A stretch of DNA of 49,394 nucleotides from Paludibacteraceae bacterium. GTDB taxonomy: Bacteria; Bacteroidota; Bacteroidia; Bacteroidales; Paludibacteraceae. Numbering within the stretch: position 1 is the stretch's first letter; each line of letters starts with the position of its first letter. Made by a program: the position numbers and the translations under genes. Of the stretch, positions 8,910 to 17,795 are shown in pieces. The notes below the pieces were generated by a model, which did no database searches, had not been told where the DNA came from, and saw only the letters and a list, made by a program, of their open reading frames with translations. The DNA lies in NCBI GenBank assembly GCA_017517845.1, contig JAFWXW010000030.1, forward strand, positions 1 to 49,394, in the 5' to 3' direction.

Positions 8910-8939
8910 AACAGATTGTTTCAGAAATATAAATATCTG
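8889..8939. other. Nested inverted repeats at the DUF4922 gene end
   Basis: CAGATAT (8889-8895) pairs with ATATCTG (8933-8939). Inside this, TGAAACA (8907-8913) pairs with TGTTTCA (8917-8923) and contains the TGA stop codon. No T-run follows, so it is not a standard terminator. It could be an operator or an RNA-stabilising stem. Confidence 0.4.
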
Positions 8940-8960
8940 AAAATAAATAAAATAAAAAAA

Positions 8961-8976
8961 TGCACCAATTGGTGCA
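8961..8976. promoter_or_regulatory. Perfect 16-bp palindrome before the SpoIID gene
   Basis: TGCACCAATTGGTGCA is its own reverse complement and lies 8 bp before the first ATG of the SpoIID ORF. It fits a dimeric repressor site or a short translational hairpin. It is not near a T-run. Confidence 0.45.
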
Positions 8977-8984
8977 GGAATTAG

Positions 8985-10268
8985 ATGGTTACAAATAAAA
9001 TGAGCACAATACGAGTTGGGATATATACTAGAAAAGAAATTCGAGCGGTATTTCATGGGGAGTACAAGCATGGCGAGGAAGTGGTTTGCGGAGAAAAAAT
9101 AATCTGCGAGGCTGGTTGGTATGTGCCATTGTCTGAAGATTGCAGTTTTTCGCTAATGGATGTGACTATTGGCATAGATTTTCATTGGGAAAGAAATGAG
9201 ACTCAGACATTTAAGGGCAGTTTGGAGGTGATGAAGGCAAAAAAAGGAGAACTTACTGCGGTAAATGTGTTGGATATTGAAGATTATTTGCAAAGCGTTA
9301 TTTCGTCCGAAATGAGTGCTACCTCGCACATGGAATTGCTAAAGGCTCATGCTGTTATATCACGTAGTTGGGCACTTTGCAAGATTCAGCGTTCGCTTAA
9401 GGGGAGTGCTTTTGCGTGCCACGAAAGCGAGGGCAAACGCATTTGTTGGTACGGTAGCGAACCTCACGAAGGTTTTGATGTGTGTGCAGACGACCACTGC
9501 CAACGCTACCAAGGCTTACGTGCCAAAGACCACAAAAATGCCATCAAGGCGGTGAACGAAACTAAAGGAGAAGTTTTATGTCAGTTAGGAGTTAGGAGTG
9601 AGGAGTTAGGAGTTAAGGAATATGTTATTTGCGATGCCAGATTTTACAAGTGTTGCGGAGGTGTTACTGAGCAGTTTGAGACTTGTTGGGAGGATACACA
9701 CTTTGATTATTTGGTGAAAGTGGAAGACTTTACAAAAGAAAGGAGAAATGACCTCACCACCGAAGAGGGGGCTAGAGAGTGGATTTTGTCTTCACCAGAG
9801 GCATTTTGTAATACAAACGACAAACAGATTTTAAGTCAAGTACTCAATGATTATGACCAAGAAACCATTGATTTTTACCGTTGGAAAGTGGTTTACAGCC
9901 AAGATGAACTAACAGCATTGGTAGTTCGCCACGCACCACAATTAGGCAAAATTATCGACTTAATCCCCCTAAAACGAGGCGTTTCTGGCAGAATTTACGA
10001 ACTAAAAATAGTGGGAGAAAACGATAGTATTATCATTGGGAAAGAATTAGAGATACGCAAATGGCTATCAAACAGCCACTTATACAGTTCTGCCTTTGTC
10101 ATAGAAAAAGACAGTAACACCTTCACCTTGCACGGAGCAGGTTGGGGTCACGGCGTAGGACTTTGCCAGATTGGTGCTGCCGTTATGGCAACAAAGGGTT
10201 ACACATACAAAGAAATTTTAGCACATTATTATCCAAATACTGAAATCAAATTAGGAATTAGGAATTAA
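8985..10268 (+). CDS. SpoIID/LytB-domain protein
   Basis: SpoIID-type domains cleave stem-peptide-free glycan strands or enhance amidases. Family marks are ISSEMSATSHMELLKAHAVISRSWAL (given by its parts SSEM and LKAHAVISRSWAL), DxxFxxCCGGVTE, and the C-terminal GWGHGVGLCQIGA. The Glu in SSEM corresponds to the proposed catalytic Glu of SpoIID. No signal peptide is visible, so a cytoplasmic role in muropeptide recycling is possible. An ATG at 9000 (MSTIRVGIY) is an equally good start. Two repeat intrusions are present: an in-frame heptamer array encoding [10 protein letters not shown] in the middle, and a terminal LGIRN tail. The length is 427 residues. Confidence 0.82.
   Translation: MVTNKMSTIRVGIYTRKEIRAVFHGEYKHGEEVVCGEKIICEAGWYVPLSEDCSFSLMDVTIGIDFHWERNETQTFKGSLEVMKAKKGELTAVNVLDIEDYLQSVISSEMSATSHMELLKAHAVISRSWALCKIQRSLKGSAFACHESEGKRICWYGSEPHEGFDVCADDHCQRYQGLRAKDHKNAIKAVNETKGEVLCQLGVRSEELGVKEYVICDARFYKCCGGVTEQFETCWEDTHFDYLVKVEDFTKERRNDLTTEEGAREWILSSPEAFCNTNDKQILSQVLNDYDQETIDFYRWKVVYSQDELTALVVRHAPQLGKIIDLIPLKRGVSGRIYELKIVGENDSIIIGKELEIRKWLSNSHLYSSAFVIEKDSNTFTLHGAGWGHGVGLCQIGAAVMATKGYTYKEILAHYYPNTEIKLGIRN
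9584..9616 (+). repeat. Heptamer array inside the SpoIID reading frame
   Basis: Four and a half heptamers read in frame as [10 protein letters not shown] between CQ and KEYVIC. The third unit is TGAGGAG rather than TTAGGAG, which turns a would-be TAG into GAG and keeps the frame open. Confidence 0.85.
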
Positions 10269-10344
10269 TATGCAAACGAGAGCAGAGTTAAACTTGTTTG
10301 AACTATGCCGAGTGAAGCCATTAATCGCCGTTAGGCAATTAGGA
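10251..10344 (+). repeat. Heptamers plus 75-bp core element, copy 2
   Basis: TTAGGAATTAGGAATTA (10251-10267) covers the end of the SpoIID gene, including its TAA. A core copy follows from TGCAAACGAGAGCAG to GCCGTTAGGC, with a last heptamer-like ATTAGGAAT. Its hairpins are AAAC-TT-GTTT and GCC-GTTA-GGC. The next bases up to ampG (10355-10382) are an A-rich run with ACTAAACGACTAAAC. Confidence 0.8.
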
Positions 10345-10382
10345 ATAAATTAGCAATCAATAAAACAACTAAACGACTAAAC

Positions 10383-11627
10383 ATGAATACTAAAAACCCT
10401 TGGTCGTGGATTCCCACACTGTATTTTGCCGAAGGTCTGCCCTACGTTTTGGTAATGACCGTATCGGTTATTATGTATAAAAATTTGGGCATATCCAACG
10501 CCGAAATAGCTTTTTACACCAGCTGGCTGTACTTGCCCTGGGTGATTAAACCTTTTTGGTCGCCTTTTGTAGATTTACTTAAAACCAAACGTTGGTGGAT
10601 TACAAGCATGCAACTGCTTATAGGTGCAGGTTTGGCTGGCATTGCATTTTTTCTGCCTACCACGTTCTTTTTCCAAGCTACGTTAGCAGTATTTTGGCTC
10701 ATGGCATTTAGTTCTGCTACGCACGATATTGCCGCCGATGGTTTTTACATGTTGGCACTAAACGAATCGGAACAATCGCTTTTTGTAGGCATTAGAAATA
10801 TTTTTTACCGCATAGCCACCATTACTGGGCAAGGGCTGCTGATTGTACTGGCTGGAATGCTTGAAAAATGGACGGGCAACATTCCCTACGCCTGGAGTTT
10901 GGTATTCTTTGTATGTGCAGGTTTGTTTATTGCCATCGGTTTGTATCATAGTTACCAATTACCTAAACCTACTACCGACAAAGGAGCATCACTAGGCAGT
11001 TTGGGCAACCTATTCAAGACTTTCTTCCAAAAGAAAGGCATTGTGCTATCGTTAGCCTTTATTCTACTTTATCGATTAGGCGAAGCCCAATTAGCAAAAC
11101 TTGCCTCTCCCTTTTTACTAGATAGCCCCGAAATGGGCGGCCTAAACCTAAGCACCGAACAAGTCGGTATTATTTATGGCACCATTGGAGTGATTGCCTT
11201 GCTGTTAGGTGGAATTGTAGGGGGCATTGTAGCAAGCAAACACGGACTAAAGAAATGGCTTTGGTATATGGTGGCAGCCATGAATTTGCCAAATCTTGTT
11301 TATGTATATTTGGCGTTTGTACAACCAGAAAACTTTTGGGTAATTAGTAGCTGCGTTGCCATTGAACAATTGGGTTACGGATTTGGTTTTACTGCCTTTA
11401 TGTTATACCTTATTTACGTGGCTCAAGGACCATATCAAACCGCTCACTACGCCATTTGTACTGGTTTTATGGCATTGGGTATGATGCTTCCTGGTATGAT
11501 AGCAGGCTGGCTACAAGAAATGATGGGTTACGATTGGTTCTTTATTTGGGTATGCCTATGTACCATTCCAGGCATTATCCTTGCTGGTTTCTTGCCCATT
11601 CCAGAAGACTTTGGAAAGAAGAAATAA
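10383..11627 (+). CDS. AmpG-like muropeptide permease, MFS
   Basis: The 414-residue inner-membrane protein has about 12 hydrophobic segments and the AmpG-type N-terminus (WIPTLYFAEGLPYVLV, then LPWVIKPFWSPFVD). The family imports anhydro-muropeptides from the periplasm using the proton gradient. SATHDIAADGF in the fourth helix is also typical. Its place after a SpoIID protein and a nucleotidyltransferase-like protein supports peptidoglycan recycling. The substrate is inferred, not shown. The start is preceded by an A-rich leader instead of a Shine-Dalgarno sequence. Confidence 0.85.
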   Translation: MNTKNPWSWIPTLYFAEGLPYVLVMTVSVIMYKNLGISNAEIAFYTSWLYLPWVIKPFWSPFVDLLKTKRWWITSMQLLIGAGLAGIAFFLPTTFFFQATLAVFWLMAFSSATHDIAADGFYMLALNESEQSLFVGIRNIFYRIATITGQGLLIVLAGMLEKWTGNIPYAWSLVFFVCAGLFIAIGLYHSYQLPKPTTDKGASLGSLGNLFKTFFQKKGIVLSLAFILLYRLGEAQLAKLASPFLLDSPEMGGLNLSTEQVGIIYGTIGVIALLLGGIVGGIVASKHGLKKWLWYMVAAMNLPNLVYVYLAFVQPENFWVISSCVAIEQLGYGFGFTAFMLYLIYVAQGPYQTAHYAICTGFMALGMMLPGMIAGWLQEMMGYDWFFIWVCLCTIPGIILAGFLPIPEDFGKKK

Positions 11628-11672
11628 AAAAATCAAAAAAGGCTGTAACACCACATTATGAAAGTTACAGCC
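11627..11672 (-). terminator. Terminator for the T9SS-domain gene
   Basis: GGCTGTAAC (11641-11649) pairs with GTTACAGCC (11664-11672). On the minus strand the stem is followed by TTTTTTGATTTTTTT. It is a strong terminator for the minus-strand gene and a weaker one for ampG. Confidence 0.85.
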
Positions 11673-11697
11673 TTAGAATATATATATAAATAAACCT

Positions 11698-12162
11698 TTA
11701 TTTCTTGATAAATTTTACATATTGTTGGTCAATACGTAATATATAAGTACCTGATGGTAGCGATGTTACATTTAGTTCCACACCTTTTTCTTGAAGTAAG
11801 GTTTTACCTGCTAGATTATAAACTTCCAAAAGAGTTCCTTCATCTACTCCTTGAATATAAAGGGTATTGACTACAGGATTGGGATAAACGTAAACAGAAG
11901 AAATTTCCATTTCATCTATACCAGTTTCGGTTTCTGCAAAAAGTATTTTCTTATAACCAGCAAACTCTTCACCGTCTTTGTTTACCACTGTCATAGATGC
12001 TCCATTACTGTCAGCAACAATATTTATACGTTTTACATCTGCAAGCACATAAGAGGTATTATCATCATCGGCAGACACAGCTATAAATTTTGACACTTCT
12101 GCAGCATATACATAACTCGCTACTAATAATGCGATTAACGAAAGAAATAATTTAATTTTCAT
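11698..12162 (-). CDS. Small secreted protein with T9SS type A sorting domain
   Basis: The 154-residue protein has a Sec signal peptide (~1-20, ending SYVYA). A short module (AEVSKFIAVSADD...VLADVKRINIV) precedes the C-terminal type IX secretion signal (~75-154). The signal shows YPNPVVNTLYI, VYNLAGKTL and LPSGTYILRI, ending YVKFIKK. It should pass the outer membrane through the Por/T9SS machinery and be surface attached or released. Almost nothing is left besides signal, module and sorting domain, so its own function is unknown. It lies 12 bp downstream of another secreted-protein gene in the same operon. Confidence 0.85.
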   Translation of the reverse strand: MKIKLFLSLIALLVASYVYAAEVSKFIAVSADDDNTSYVLADVKRINIVADSNGASMTVVNKDGEEFAGYKKILFAETETGIDEMEISSVYVYPNPVVNTLYIQGVDEGTLLEVYNLAGKTLLQEKGVELNVTSLPSGTYILRIDQQYVKFIKK

Positions 12163-12174
12163 AATACTATGTTT

Positions 12175-12942
12175 TTATTTTACATTCATAACAGGACGAA
12201 TGGTTGTGCCATAATAGCGATAATCATTGTTATAGTCAATACCATTTACATTAAAATCTAACTCATTGGCCATATCAGAAGATTTATCATTAAGTGAATT
12301 TATCCAATAATAACCATTATCATTAGTAGCAGAAGGTGCAATCATTTCAAAATAACCTGATGCTGGTAAGAATATACTATTTCCGTTTGTTTTTGAGGTA
12401 ATTTGATAACCGCTAATTCCATTTAATGCTACCCATTCCAACGTACAATTATCGGTATCTATTAGTTCCTCAAATTCTTCTAATGTAGGGATACGCCAAT
12501 CACCTCCCCAATTGGCACGAGCAGCATCGTCAGATAGTTCTAAAACTGTTTTATTATCTACAGTACCTTGTTTTGCATCTGCACAATATTTAGTTAGTGC
12601 ATCACCCCTTCCATCACACCATTTATAGGTGCTCCAATTATAACTAGTTTTTGATTCAGTTTCGCCCCAAGCAAAATAATCACCATAACCCTCTGGAGTT
12701 TCAGCTCCTACATTGCAAGTAGCCCAAAGTGTACCAGAAGGAAGACCCAAATCTACGTATTCGTGTCCATTAAAATCTGGAGTATCTGTTGCCTCCTCGC
12801 CAAAATCAATATACTTTACTTCTGATACTGCATATTCAACCACTTCCCCATTAGTTTTATGAAGATAGAGTTTTTCCTGTGCCACAGCAAACATTACTAG
12901 CATGGACATAATGAGTGATAATGTAATCTTTTTCATGTTCAT
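12175..12942 (-). CDS. Secreted FISUMP/DUF1566-type protein
   Basis: The 255-residue protein has a signal peptide (cleavage near MFAVA-Q). A short module follows (LYLHKTNGEVVEYAVSEV). Then comes the Bacteroidales surface domain seen as EYVDLGLPSGTLWATCNVGA, YFAWGETESK, WRIPTLEEFEEL and a C-terminal YYGTTIRPVM. Such domains are common in Bacteroidota surface proteins and have no established biochemical role. No T9SS sorting domain is present here. The next gene in the operon carries one. ATGs at 12942 and 12936 are both possible. Confidence 0.8.
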   Translation of the reverse strand: MNMKKITLSLIMSMLVMFAVAQEKLYLHKTNGEVVEYAVSEVKYIDFGEEATDTPDFNGHEYVDLGLPSGTLWATCNVGAETPEGYGDYFAWGETESKTSYNWSTYKWCDGRGDALTKYCADAKQGTVDNKTVLELSDDAARANWGGDWRIPTLEEFEELIDTDNCTLEWVALNGISGYQITSKTNGNSIFLPASGYFEMIAPSATNDNGYYWINSLNDKSSDMANELDFNVNGIDYNNDYRYYGTTIRPVMNVK

Positions 12943-12993
12943 TTATTTTTAAAATAAGACAATAGGTTTTAAAAAAACATTTCTTAATAAACG

Positions 12994-13023
12994 CAAATAT
13001 AATTAATTTTTTATAAAAAACAA
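12994..13023 (-). promoter_or_regulatory. Promoter for the two secreted-protein genes
   Basis: On the minus strand, TTG at 13023-13021 and TATATTTG at 13001-12994 are spaced by 19 bp, 51 bp before the ATG. The -33 element lies just after the stop of the HAD gene. Confidence 0.65.
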
Positions 13024-13034
13024 TCTTGCAAAAC

Positions 13035-13745
13035 CTATTTTTTATTATTCAACAATGCCAACAAGGCTGCCATATCTGGGAGCACCACATCGGCTCCTGC
13101 TTGCCATAGGTCGTCGTCTTTAAGAATACCTGTATTTACTGCAATGGTAAAAATGCCAGCACCTTTTGCAGAACGTACACCAAGAGGAGCATTTTCTACC
13201 ACAATGGCTTCATTTGCTTGCAATCCTGCTTTTTCCAGTGCCATAAGATATGGTTCTGGGTCTGGTTTGCCTTTTTTTACATCGTAGGCAGTTACCATTT
13301 TTTCTTTGTAGAAAGTATTTGGGAAATAATGATTGAGTGTATCAAGCAAACTAGCTTGTCCAGAGCCTGTTACAATATAAATTTCCAATCCCAACGACTT
13401 TACTTTTTCCAACACCTCAGCCATACCTCGCATGGGGATAGGATCGCCAAAGGCATCAAAAAGGCGACTTTTATTGGCATAAATACGTTTAATATCTTCT
13501 TCGGTAGGCACTCCCCTGCCATGTGCTAAAAACACATCAGTCACAGTACCAGAACCAGTTCTACCCTCTTGTAAATATACTTGATATTCAGAAAAAGGCA
13601 ATCCCTCCAATGCCATAGCCTCACTCCATGCCTTTGCATGACGCGGCATAGAGTCAAAAATCACCCCGTCCATATCAAAAAATACCGCTTTTATCTTTGT
13701 ATTATCACCTAATTTCATCTCTTCTTTTTTATTTGAATAATTCAT
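13035..13745 (-). CDS. HAD-family phosphatase or phosphomutase
   Basis: The 236-residue cytoplasmic enzyme has haloacid-dehalogenase motifs in order: FDMDGVIFDS (motif I, catalytic Asp, ~residues 22-31), VTGSGQ (motif II), KKGKPDPEPY (motif III Lys) and VENAPLGV (motif IV region). The cap sits between motifs I and II, as in β-phosphoglucomutase-like enzymes. The DxD is followed by GVIFDSM, so it may be a sugar-phosphate phosphatase. The substrate cannot be read from sequence. Alternative starts exist at the internal Met before KLGDN. Confidence 0.82.
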   Translation of the reverse strand: MNYSNKKEEMKLGDNTKIKAVFFDMDGVIFDSMPRHAKAWSEAMALEGLPFSEYQVYLQEGRTGSGTVTDVFLAHGRGVPTEEDIKRIYANKSRLFDAFGDPIPMRGMAEVLEKVKSLGLEIYIVTGSGQASLLDTLNHYFPNTFYKEKMVTAYDVKKGKPDPEPYLMALEKAGLQANEAIVVENAPLGVRSAKGAGIFTIAVNTGILKDDDLWQAGADVVLPDMAALLALLNNKK

Positions 13746-13769
13746 CTACATTGATTTAAAAAATTATTG

Positions 13770-13777
13770 CAAAAATA
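13770..13777 (-). promoter_or_regulatory. -7 element for the HAD gene
   Basis: TATTTTTG is read on the minus strand 24 bp before the ATG at 13745. No clear -33 element is visible. Confidence 0.4.
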
Positions 13778-13800
13778 CAAAATAGATTCCAATTATTTTA

Positions 13801-13808
13801 TATCTTTG
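13801..13808 (+). promoter_or_regulatory. -7 element for the lipoprotein-hisC-hisB operon
   Basis: TATCTTTG lies 30 bp before the lipoprotein ATG. It diverges from the HAD promoter. No clean -33 element is visible. Confidence 0.45.
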
Positions 13809-13838
13809 TTCTTTAATACTAACGTAATATACTAAAAT

Positions 13839-14348
13839 ATGAAATTACTTAAAACATCTGCACTTATAGTATTTTCTATATTTATGGTTTCGCTGATCTC
13901 ATCATGTTCCAAAGACAAAGAACCATTTTATAGTCCTGCTATTAAAGTACGTGCATTATTTGTTAATTCAGAGAGTATCGTGGATACTAAAACCCCTATT
14001 GCAGTGGGTGATACACTAAAAATGCCAATAAGTTTAGAAGGTTACATTCATGATATAGAATATTTTCATATTAAAATGGATAGGGAATATGCACAAGAAA
14101 GTATTCTACAAAAAGATTTTCTAGAGTATTGTGACCCTTTGTATACTAATGCAGAAGAGGGTTTATATTACTTTAAACCAGGTGTACAAAATATGAACCT
14201 AACTCTATTAATCATTCCTAAAAAGGCCAAAGAAGATGAAAAAGCAGGAATTCCTGTAAGTCTAAGTCTAAAAAGCAAATGTAACAAAGGAGATGATTAT
14301 AATCCTTATTATCTAGATTTCTATTATTTTATCACAAATAAAAAATGA
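13839..14348 (+). CDS. Lipoprotein of unknown function
   Basis: The 169-residue protein starts [23 protein letters not shown], with a clear lipobox (LISSC), so it is an envelope lipoprotein. The mature part looks β-rich ([22 protein letters not shown], and the strands NLTLLIIP and PVSLSLKSK). I do not recognise a family. Its stop overlaps the hisC start by 4 bp (ATGA), so it is translationally coupled to histidine synthesis, which is an odd partner for a lipoprotein. Confidence 0.8.
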   Translation: MKLLKTSALIVFSIFMVSLISSCSKDKEPFYSPAIKVRALFVNSESIVDTKTPIAVGDTLKMPISLEGYIHDIEYFHIKMDREYAQESILQKDFLEYCDPLYTNAEEGLYYFKPGVQNMNLTLLIIPKKAKEDEKAGIPVSLSLKSKCNKGDDYNPYYLDFYYFITNKK

Positions 14349-15379
14349 AACAATTAAAAGAACTCGTAAGAGAAAATATTTGGAATCTCAAACCATATTC
14401 ATGTGCAAGAGACGAATTTAAAGGAGAGGCAAAGGCATATCTAGACGCTAATGAGAATCCATTTAATACACTATATAACAGATACCCAGACCCATTACAG
14501 TGGGCTGTAAAAGAAAAAATAGCTGAACTAAAATACGTTAAGCCTAGCCAGATTATGCTTGGTGTGGGTAGCGACGAACCTATAGACCTCATCTTCAGAG
14601 TATTCTGCGAACCAAAACAAGACAATGTTGTGGCTATTAACCCTACATACGGAATGTATGGTGTTTGTGCCGACATAAACAATGTAGAATACAGACAAGT
14701 AAACCTAGAAGAAGATTTCTCTTTGGATGCTGATAAGGTTTTAAAATCTGTTGATGTGAACACCAAAGTTATTTTCTTATGCTCACCTAACAACCCTACA
14801 GGCAATCTGTTGAGCGAGGCTCAAATAGAAAAAATCCTTAAAGGTTTCGATGGAATAGTAGTTATAGACGAAGCTTATATAGATTTTTCAGACAAACCAA
14901 GTTGGCTTACTAAATTGAAAAAATATCCACAACTAGTTATCCTACAAACTTTTTCTAAGGCTTGGGGGCTTGCTGCTGCACGTTGTGGTATGGCATTTGC
15001 TTCTGAAGAAATTATTTCTTTCTTCAATAAAGTTAAATATCCATATAATATTAATATCCTAACCCAAAAACTAATCCTAGAAAAACTAGAAAATATAGAT
15101 ATTAAAGAAAATTGGGTTAAAGAGATACTTTCTCAACGCACATTAATGATTGAAGAACTTAAACAGCTATCAATCGTGAAGCACATTTACCCTACCGATG
15201 CAAACTTTGTATTGGTAAAGGTAGATGACGCAAATCTACGCTACAAACAATTAGTAGATAATGGCATTATAGTGCGTAACAGAAACAGTGTTACACTATG
15301 TGAAAACTGCTTACGCATAACAATTGGCACTGCCCAAGACAACAAAGAACTATTAAAAGCACTTACATCTCTAGCATGA
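14345..15379 (+). CDS. hisC: Histidinol-phosphate aminotransferase
   Basis: A PLP enzyme of histidine biosynthesis that makes histidinol phosphate from imidazole-acetol phosphate. The 344 residues show the fold-type I pattern: DANENPF near residue 38, [27 protein letters not shown], and the PLP lysine in [14 protein letters not shown]. The gene overlaps the lipoprotein before it and hisB after it by ATGA. hisG and hisD, which often precede hisC in this group, are not in the window. Confidence 0.93.
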   Translation: MKQLKELVRENIWNLKPYSCARDEFKGEAKAYLDANENPFNTLYNRYPDPLQWAVKEKIAELKYVKPSQIMLGVGSDEPIDLIFRVFCEPKQDNVVAINPTYGMYGVCADINNVEYRQVNLEEDFSLDADKVLKSVDVNTKVIFLCSPNNPTGNLLSEAQIEKILKGFDGIVVIDEAYIDFSDKPSWLTKLKKYPQLVILQTFSKAWGLAAARCGMAFASEEIISFFNKVKYPYNINILTQKLILEKLENIDIKENWVKEILSQRTLMIEELKQLSIVKHIYPTDANFVLVKVDDANLRYKQLVDNGIIVRNRNSVTLCENCLRITIGTAQDNKELLKALTSLA

Positions 15380-16476
15380 AAAAGAAAGCATTATTCATAG
15401 ACCGCGATGGAACTATTATTATAGAACCACCTATTACTGAGCAAGTTAATAGCCTAGACGAAATGACATTCCTACCAGGAGTAATTCGCAATCTATACTT
15501 TATTGCCAAAAATCTAGACTTTGAGTTAGTGATGGTTACCAATCAAGACGGTTTGGGAACAGAAAATTATCCTCAAGAGGTTTTTGACTCTGTACAAAAT
15601 AAAATGCTTGAAATACTAGAAGGTGAAGGCATCACATTTTCTGCCATTCATATAGACAAATCATATCCTCAAGACAATTTACCTACTCGCAAACCAGGCA
15701 CTGGTATGCTTACAGGATATATGGACGGAAGTTATGATTTAGAAAATAGTTATGTTATTGGCGACCGCCTAACTGATGTAAAACTTGCCCAAAATTTAGG
15801 TTCTAAATCTATTTTAATTACCTCAGAATTTGGAAATTCTGACGCTACTTTTGAAGCAGAGAACTGGGACCAAATAGCAGAGTTTTTGTTTGCAGGAGAA
15901 CGTAAAGCCACAGTTTCTCGCAAAACAAAAGAAACCGATATAAATATTTCTATCAACCTAGATGGTAATGGCAAAGCAAATATCAGCACAGGTCTAGGTT
16001 TCTTTGACCACATGCTAGAACAAATTGCTAAACATGGAGGTATAGACCTAGATATAAATGTAAAAGGTGACCTACACGTAGATGAACATCATACCATAGA
16101 AGATACTGCCATAGCATTAGGCGAAGCCCTATACATGGCTCTTGGTAATAAAAGAGGAATAGAACGTTATGGTTATAGTCTTCCTATGGACGATTGTTTG
16201 TGTAGTGCTGTACTAGACTTCGGCGGACGTGCTTGGTTAGTTTGGAACGCAGATTTTAAACGTGAAAAAATAGGCGAAATGCCAACAGAAATGTTCCTTC
16301 ACTTTTTTAAATCACTTAGTGACGCTGCAAAAATGAATTTAAATATTAAGGCAGAAGGTGATAATGAACATCACAAAATAGAGGGAATTTTTAAGGCTTT
16401 AGCTAGAGCTTTGAAGATGGCAATTAAACGAGATATTTACAAATATGAATTACCAAGCACAAAAGGTATGTTGTAA
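15376..16476 (+). CDS. hisB: Bifunctional histidinol-phosphatase / imidazoleglycerol-phosphate dehydratase
   Basis: The 366 residues hold two enzymes. Residues ~1-165 form a HAD phosphatase ([35 protein letters not shown]). Residues ~175-366 form the dehydratase, with metal-binding repeats DEHHTIEDT and EHHKIEG. The phosphatase lacks the Cys/His zinc cluster found in E. coli HisB. It is coupled to hisC by a 4-bp overlap. The aminotransferase promoter lies across its stop codon. Confidence 0.94.
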   Translation: MKKKALFIDRDGTIIIEPPITEQVNSLDEMTFLPGVIRNLYFIAKNLDFELVMVTNQDGLGTENYPQEVFDSVQNKMLEILEGEGITFSAIHIDKSYPQDNLPTRKPGTGMLTGYMDGSYDLENSYVIGDRLTDVKLAQNLGSKSILITSEFGNSDATFEAENWDQIAEFLFAGERKATVSRKTKETDINISINLDGNGKANISTGLGFFDHMLEQIAKHGGIDLDINVKGDLHVDEHHTIEDTAIALGEALYMALGNKRGIERYGYSLPMDDCLCSAVLDFGGRAWLVWNADFKREKIGEMPTEMFLHFFKSLSDAAKMNLNIKAEGDNEHHKIEGIFKALARALKMAIKRDIYKYELPSTKGML

Positions 16477-16499
16477 TTCAGAAAAAAATACTATCTTTG
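16471..16499 (+). promoter_or_regulatory. Promoter for the aminotransferase gene
   Basis: TTG at 16471-16473 and TATCTTTG at 16492-16499 are spaced by 18 bp and overlap the end of hisB. The ATG is 26 bp downstream. Confidence 0.6.
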
Positions 16500-16525
16500 C
16501 ACGAATTTTTGAAAATTTTAAGAAA

Positions 16526-17722
16526 ATGAACTTATTATCTAACAGATTAAATGCTCTTTCCGAATCGGAAACCTTAGCTATGTCACAAAAAAGTGCAGAA
16601 CTTAAAGCACAAGGCATAGATGTTATAAATTTAAGTGTGGGTGAACCAGACTTTTTTACACCAGACCACATAAAACAGGCTGCTAAGGATGCTGTAGATA
16701 AAAACTTTTCATTCTATTCTCCAGTTCCTGGCTATCCAGCATTACGTAACGCCATCGCTGCAAAACTAAAAAATGAAAATGGTTTAGATTATACAGCAGC
16801 ACAAATAGTTTGCTCTGGTGGTGCAAAACAATCAGTTTGTAATACTATTCTTTCTCTAGTTAGTGCTGGTGATGAAGTAATCATTCCTGCCCCATATTGG
16901 GTAAGTTATGTAGAAATGGTGAAATTGGCAGAAGGTACAAACGTTATTATAGAAGCAGGCATAGACCAAGATTTCAAAATCACCCCTGCTCAACTAGAAG
17001 CTGCTATCACTCCAAAAACTAAAGCATTAATACTTTGTTCTCCTTCAAACCCAACTGGTAGTGTATATTCCAAAGAAGAATTAAAAGCATTAGCAGAAGT
17101 TTTGGCAAAATACCCTCAAGTATTTGTAATTTCTGATGAAATTTACGAACACATTAACTATATAGGTAAACACGAAAGCATTGCTCAGTTTGAAGAAATT
17201 CGTGACCGTGTAGTTATTGTAAATGGTGTTTCTAAGGCTTATGCAATGACAGGTTGGCGTATTGGTTGGATAGCTGCTCCACTTTGGATAGCTAAGGCAT
17301 GTAATAAACTTCAAGGTCAATACACTTCTGGTCCTTGCTCTGTAGCTCAAAAAGCTGCCGAAGCCGCTTATACAGGTAGCCAACAATGTATCGCTGACAT
17401 GCGTGCTGCATTCCAACGCCGCAGAGACTTAGTTATCAGTTTAGTTAAAGACATTCCTGGATTACAAGTTAATATTCCTGATGGAGCATTCTACGTATTC
17501 CCAAAATGTAGTTCATTCTTTGGCAAAACAGCTCCTAATGGCAAAGTAATTAACGATGCAGCAGACCTAGCAATGTATTTATTAGAAGAAGGTCACGTAG
17601 CTTGCGTAGGTGGTGGTGCATTTGGTTCTCCTGAATGTATCCGTATGTCTTATGCTACATCAGACGAAAACCTAGTAAAAGCATTCGGCAGAATCAAAGA
17701 TGCCTTAGCAAACTTAAAATAA
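16526..17722 (+). CDS. Aspartate aminotransferase-type enzyme
   Basis: A PLP-dependent class I aminotransferase of 398 residues, aspartate type Ib by overall pattern. Visible motifs are LSVGEPDFFTPDHIK, CSPSNPTGSVYS, SDEIYEHI, and the PLP lysine in GVSKAYAMTGWRIGW. A C-terminal RMSYATS carries the carboxylate-binding Arg. It interconverts aspartate and oxaloacetate, but related amino acids are possible. The ATG at 16526 is chosen. The longer frame from 16445 would overlap hisB and its own promoter. Confidence 0.9.
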   Translation: MNLLSNRLNALSESETLAMSQKSAELKAQGIDVINLSVGEPDFFTPDHIKQAAKDAVDKNFSFYSPVPGYPALRNAIAAKLKNENGLDYTAAQIVCSGGAKQSVCNTILSLVSAGDEVIIPAPYWVSYVEMVKLAEGTNVIIEAGIDQDFKITPAQLEAAITPKTKALILCSPSNPTGSVYSKEELKALAEVLAKYPQVFVISDEIYEHINYIGKHESIAQFEEIRDRVVIVNGVSKAYAMTGWRIGWIAAPLWIAKACNKLQGQYTSGPCSVAQKAAEAAYTGSQQCIADMRAAFQRRRDLVISLVKDIPGLQVNIPDGAFYVFPKCSSFFGKTAPNGKVINDAADLAMYLLEEGHVACVGGGAFGSPECIRMSYATSDENLVKAFGRIKDALANLK

Positions 17723-17750
17723 AATATACTCGTCAATATAAATAAATGTT

Positions 17751-17791
17751 ATGAGGGCGGCTAAAAATATTTTTAGTCGCCCTCATCTTTT
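17751..17791. terminator. Bidirectional terminator
   Basis: ATGAGGGCGGCTAAAAAT pairs with ATTTTTAGTCGCCCTCAT across 17751-17786, followed by CTTTTT. It separates the convergent aminotransferase and twin-ABC genes. Confidence 0.85.
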
Positions 17792-17795
17792 TATC

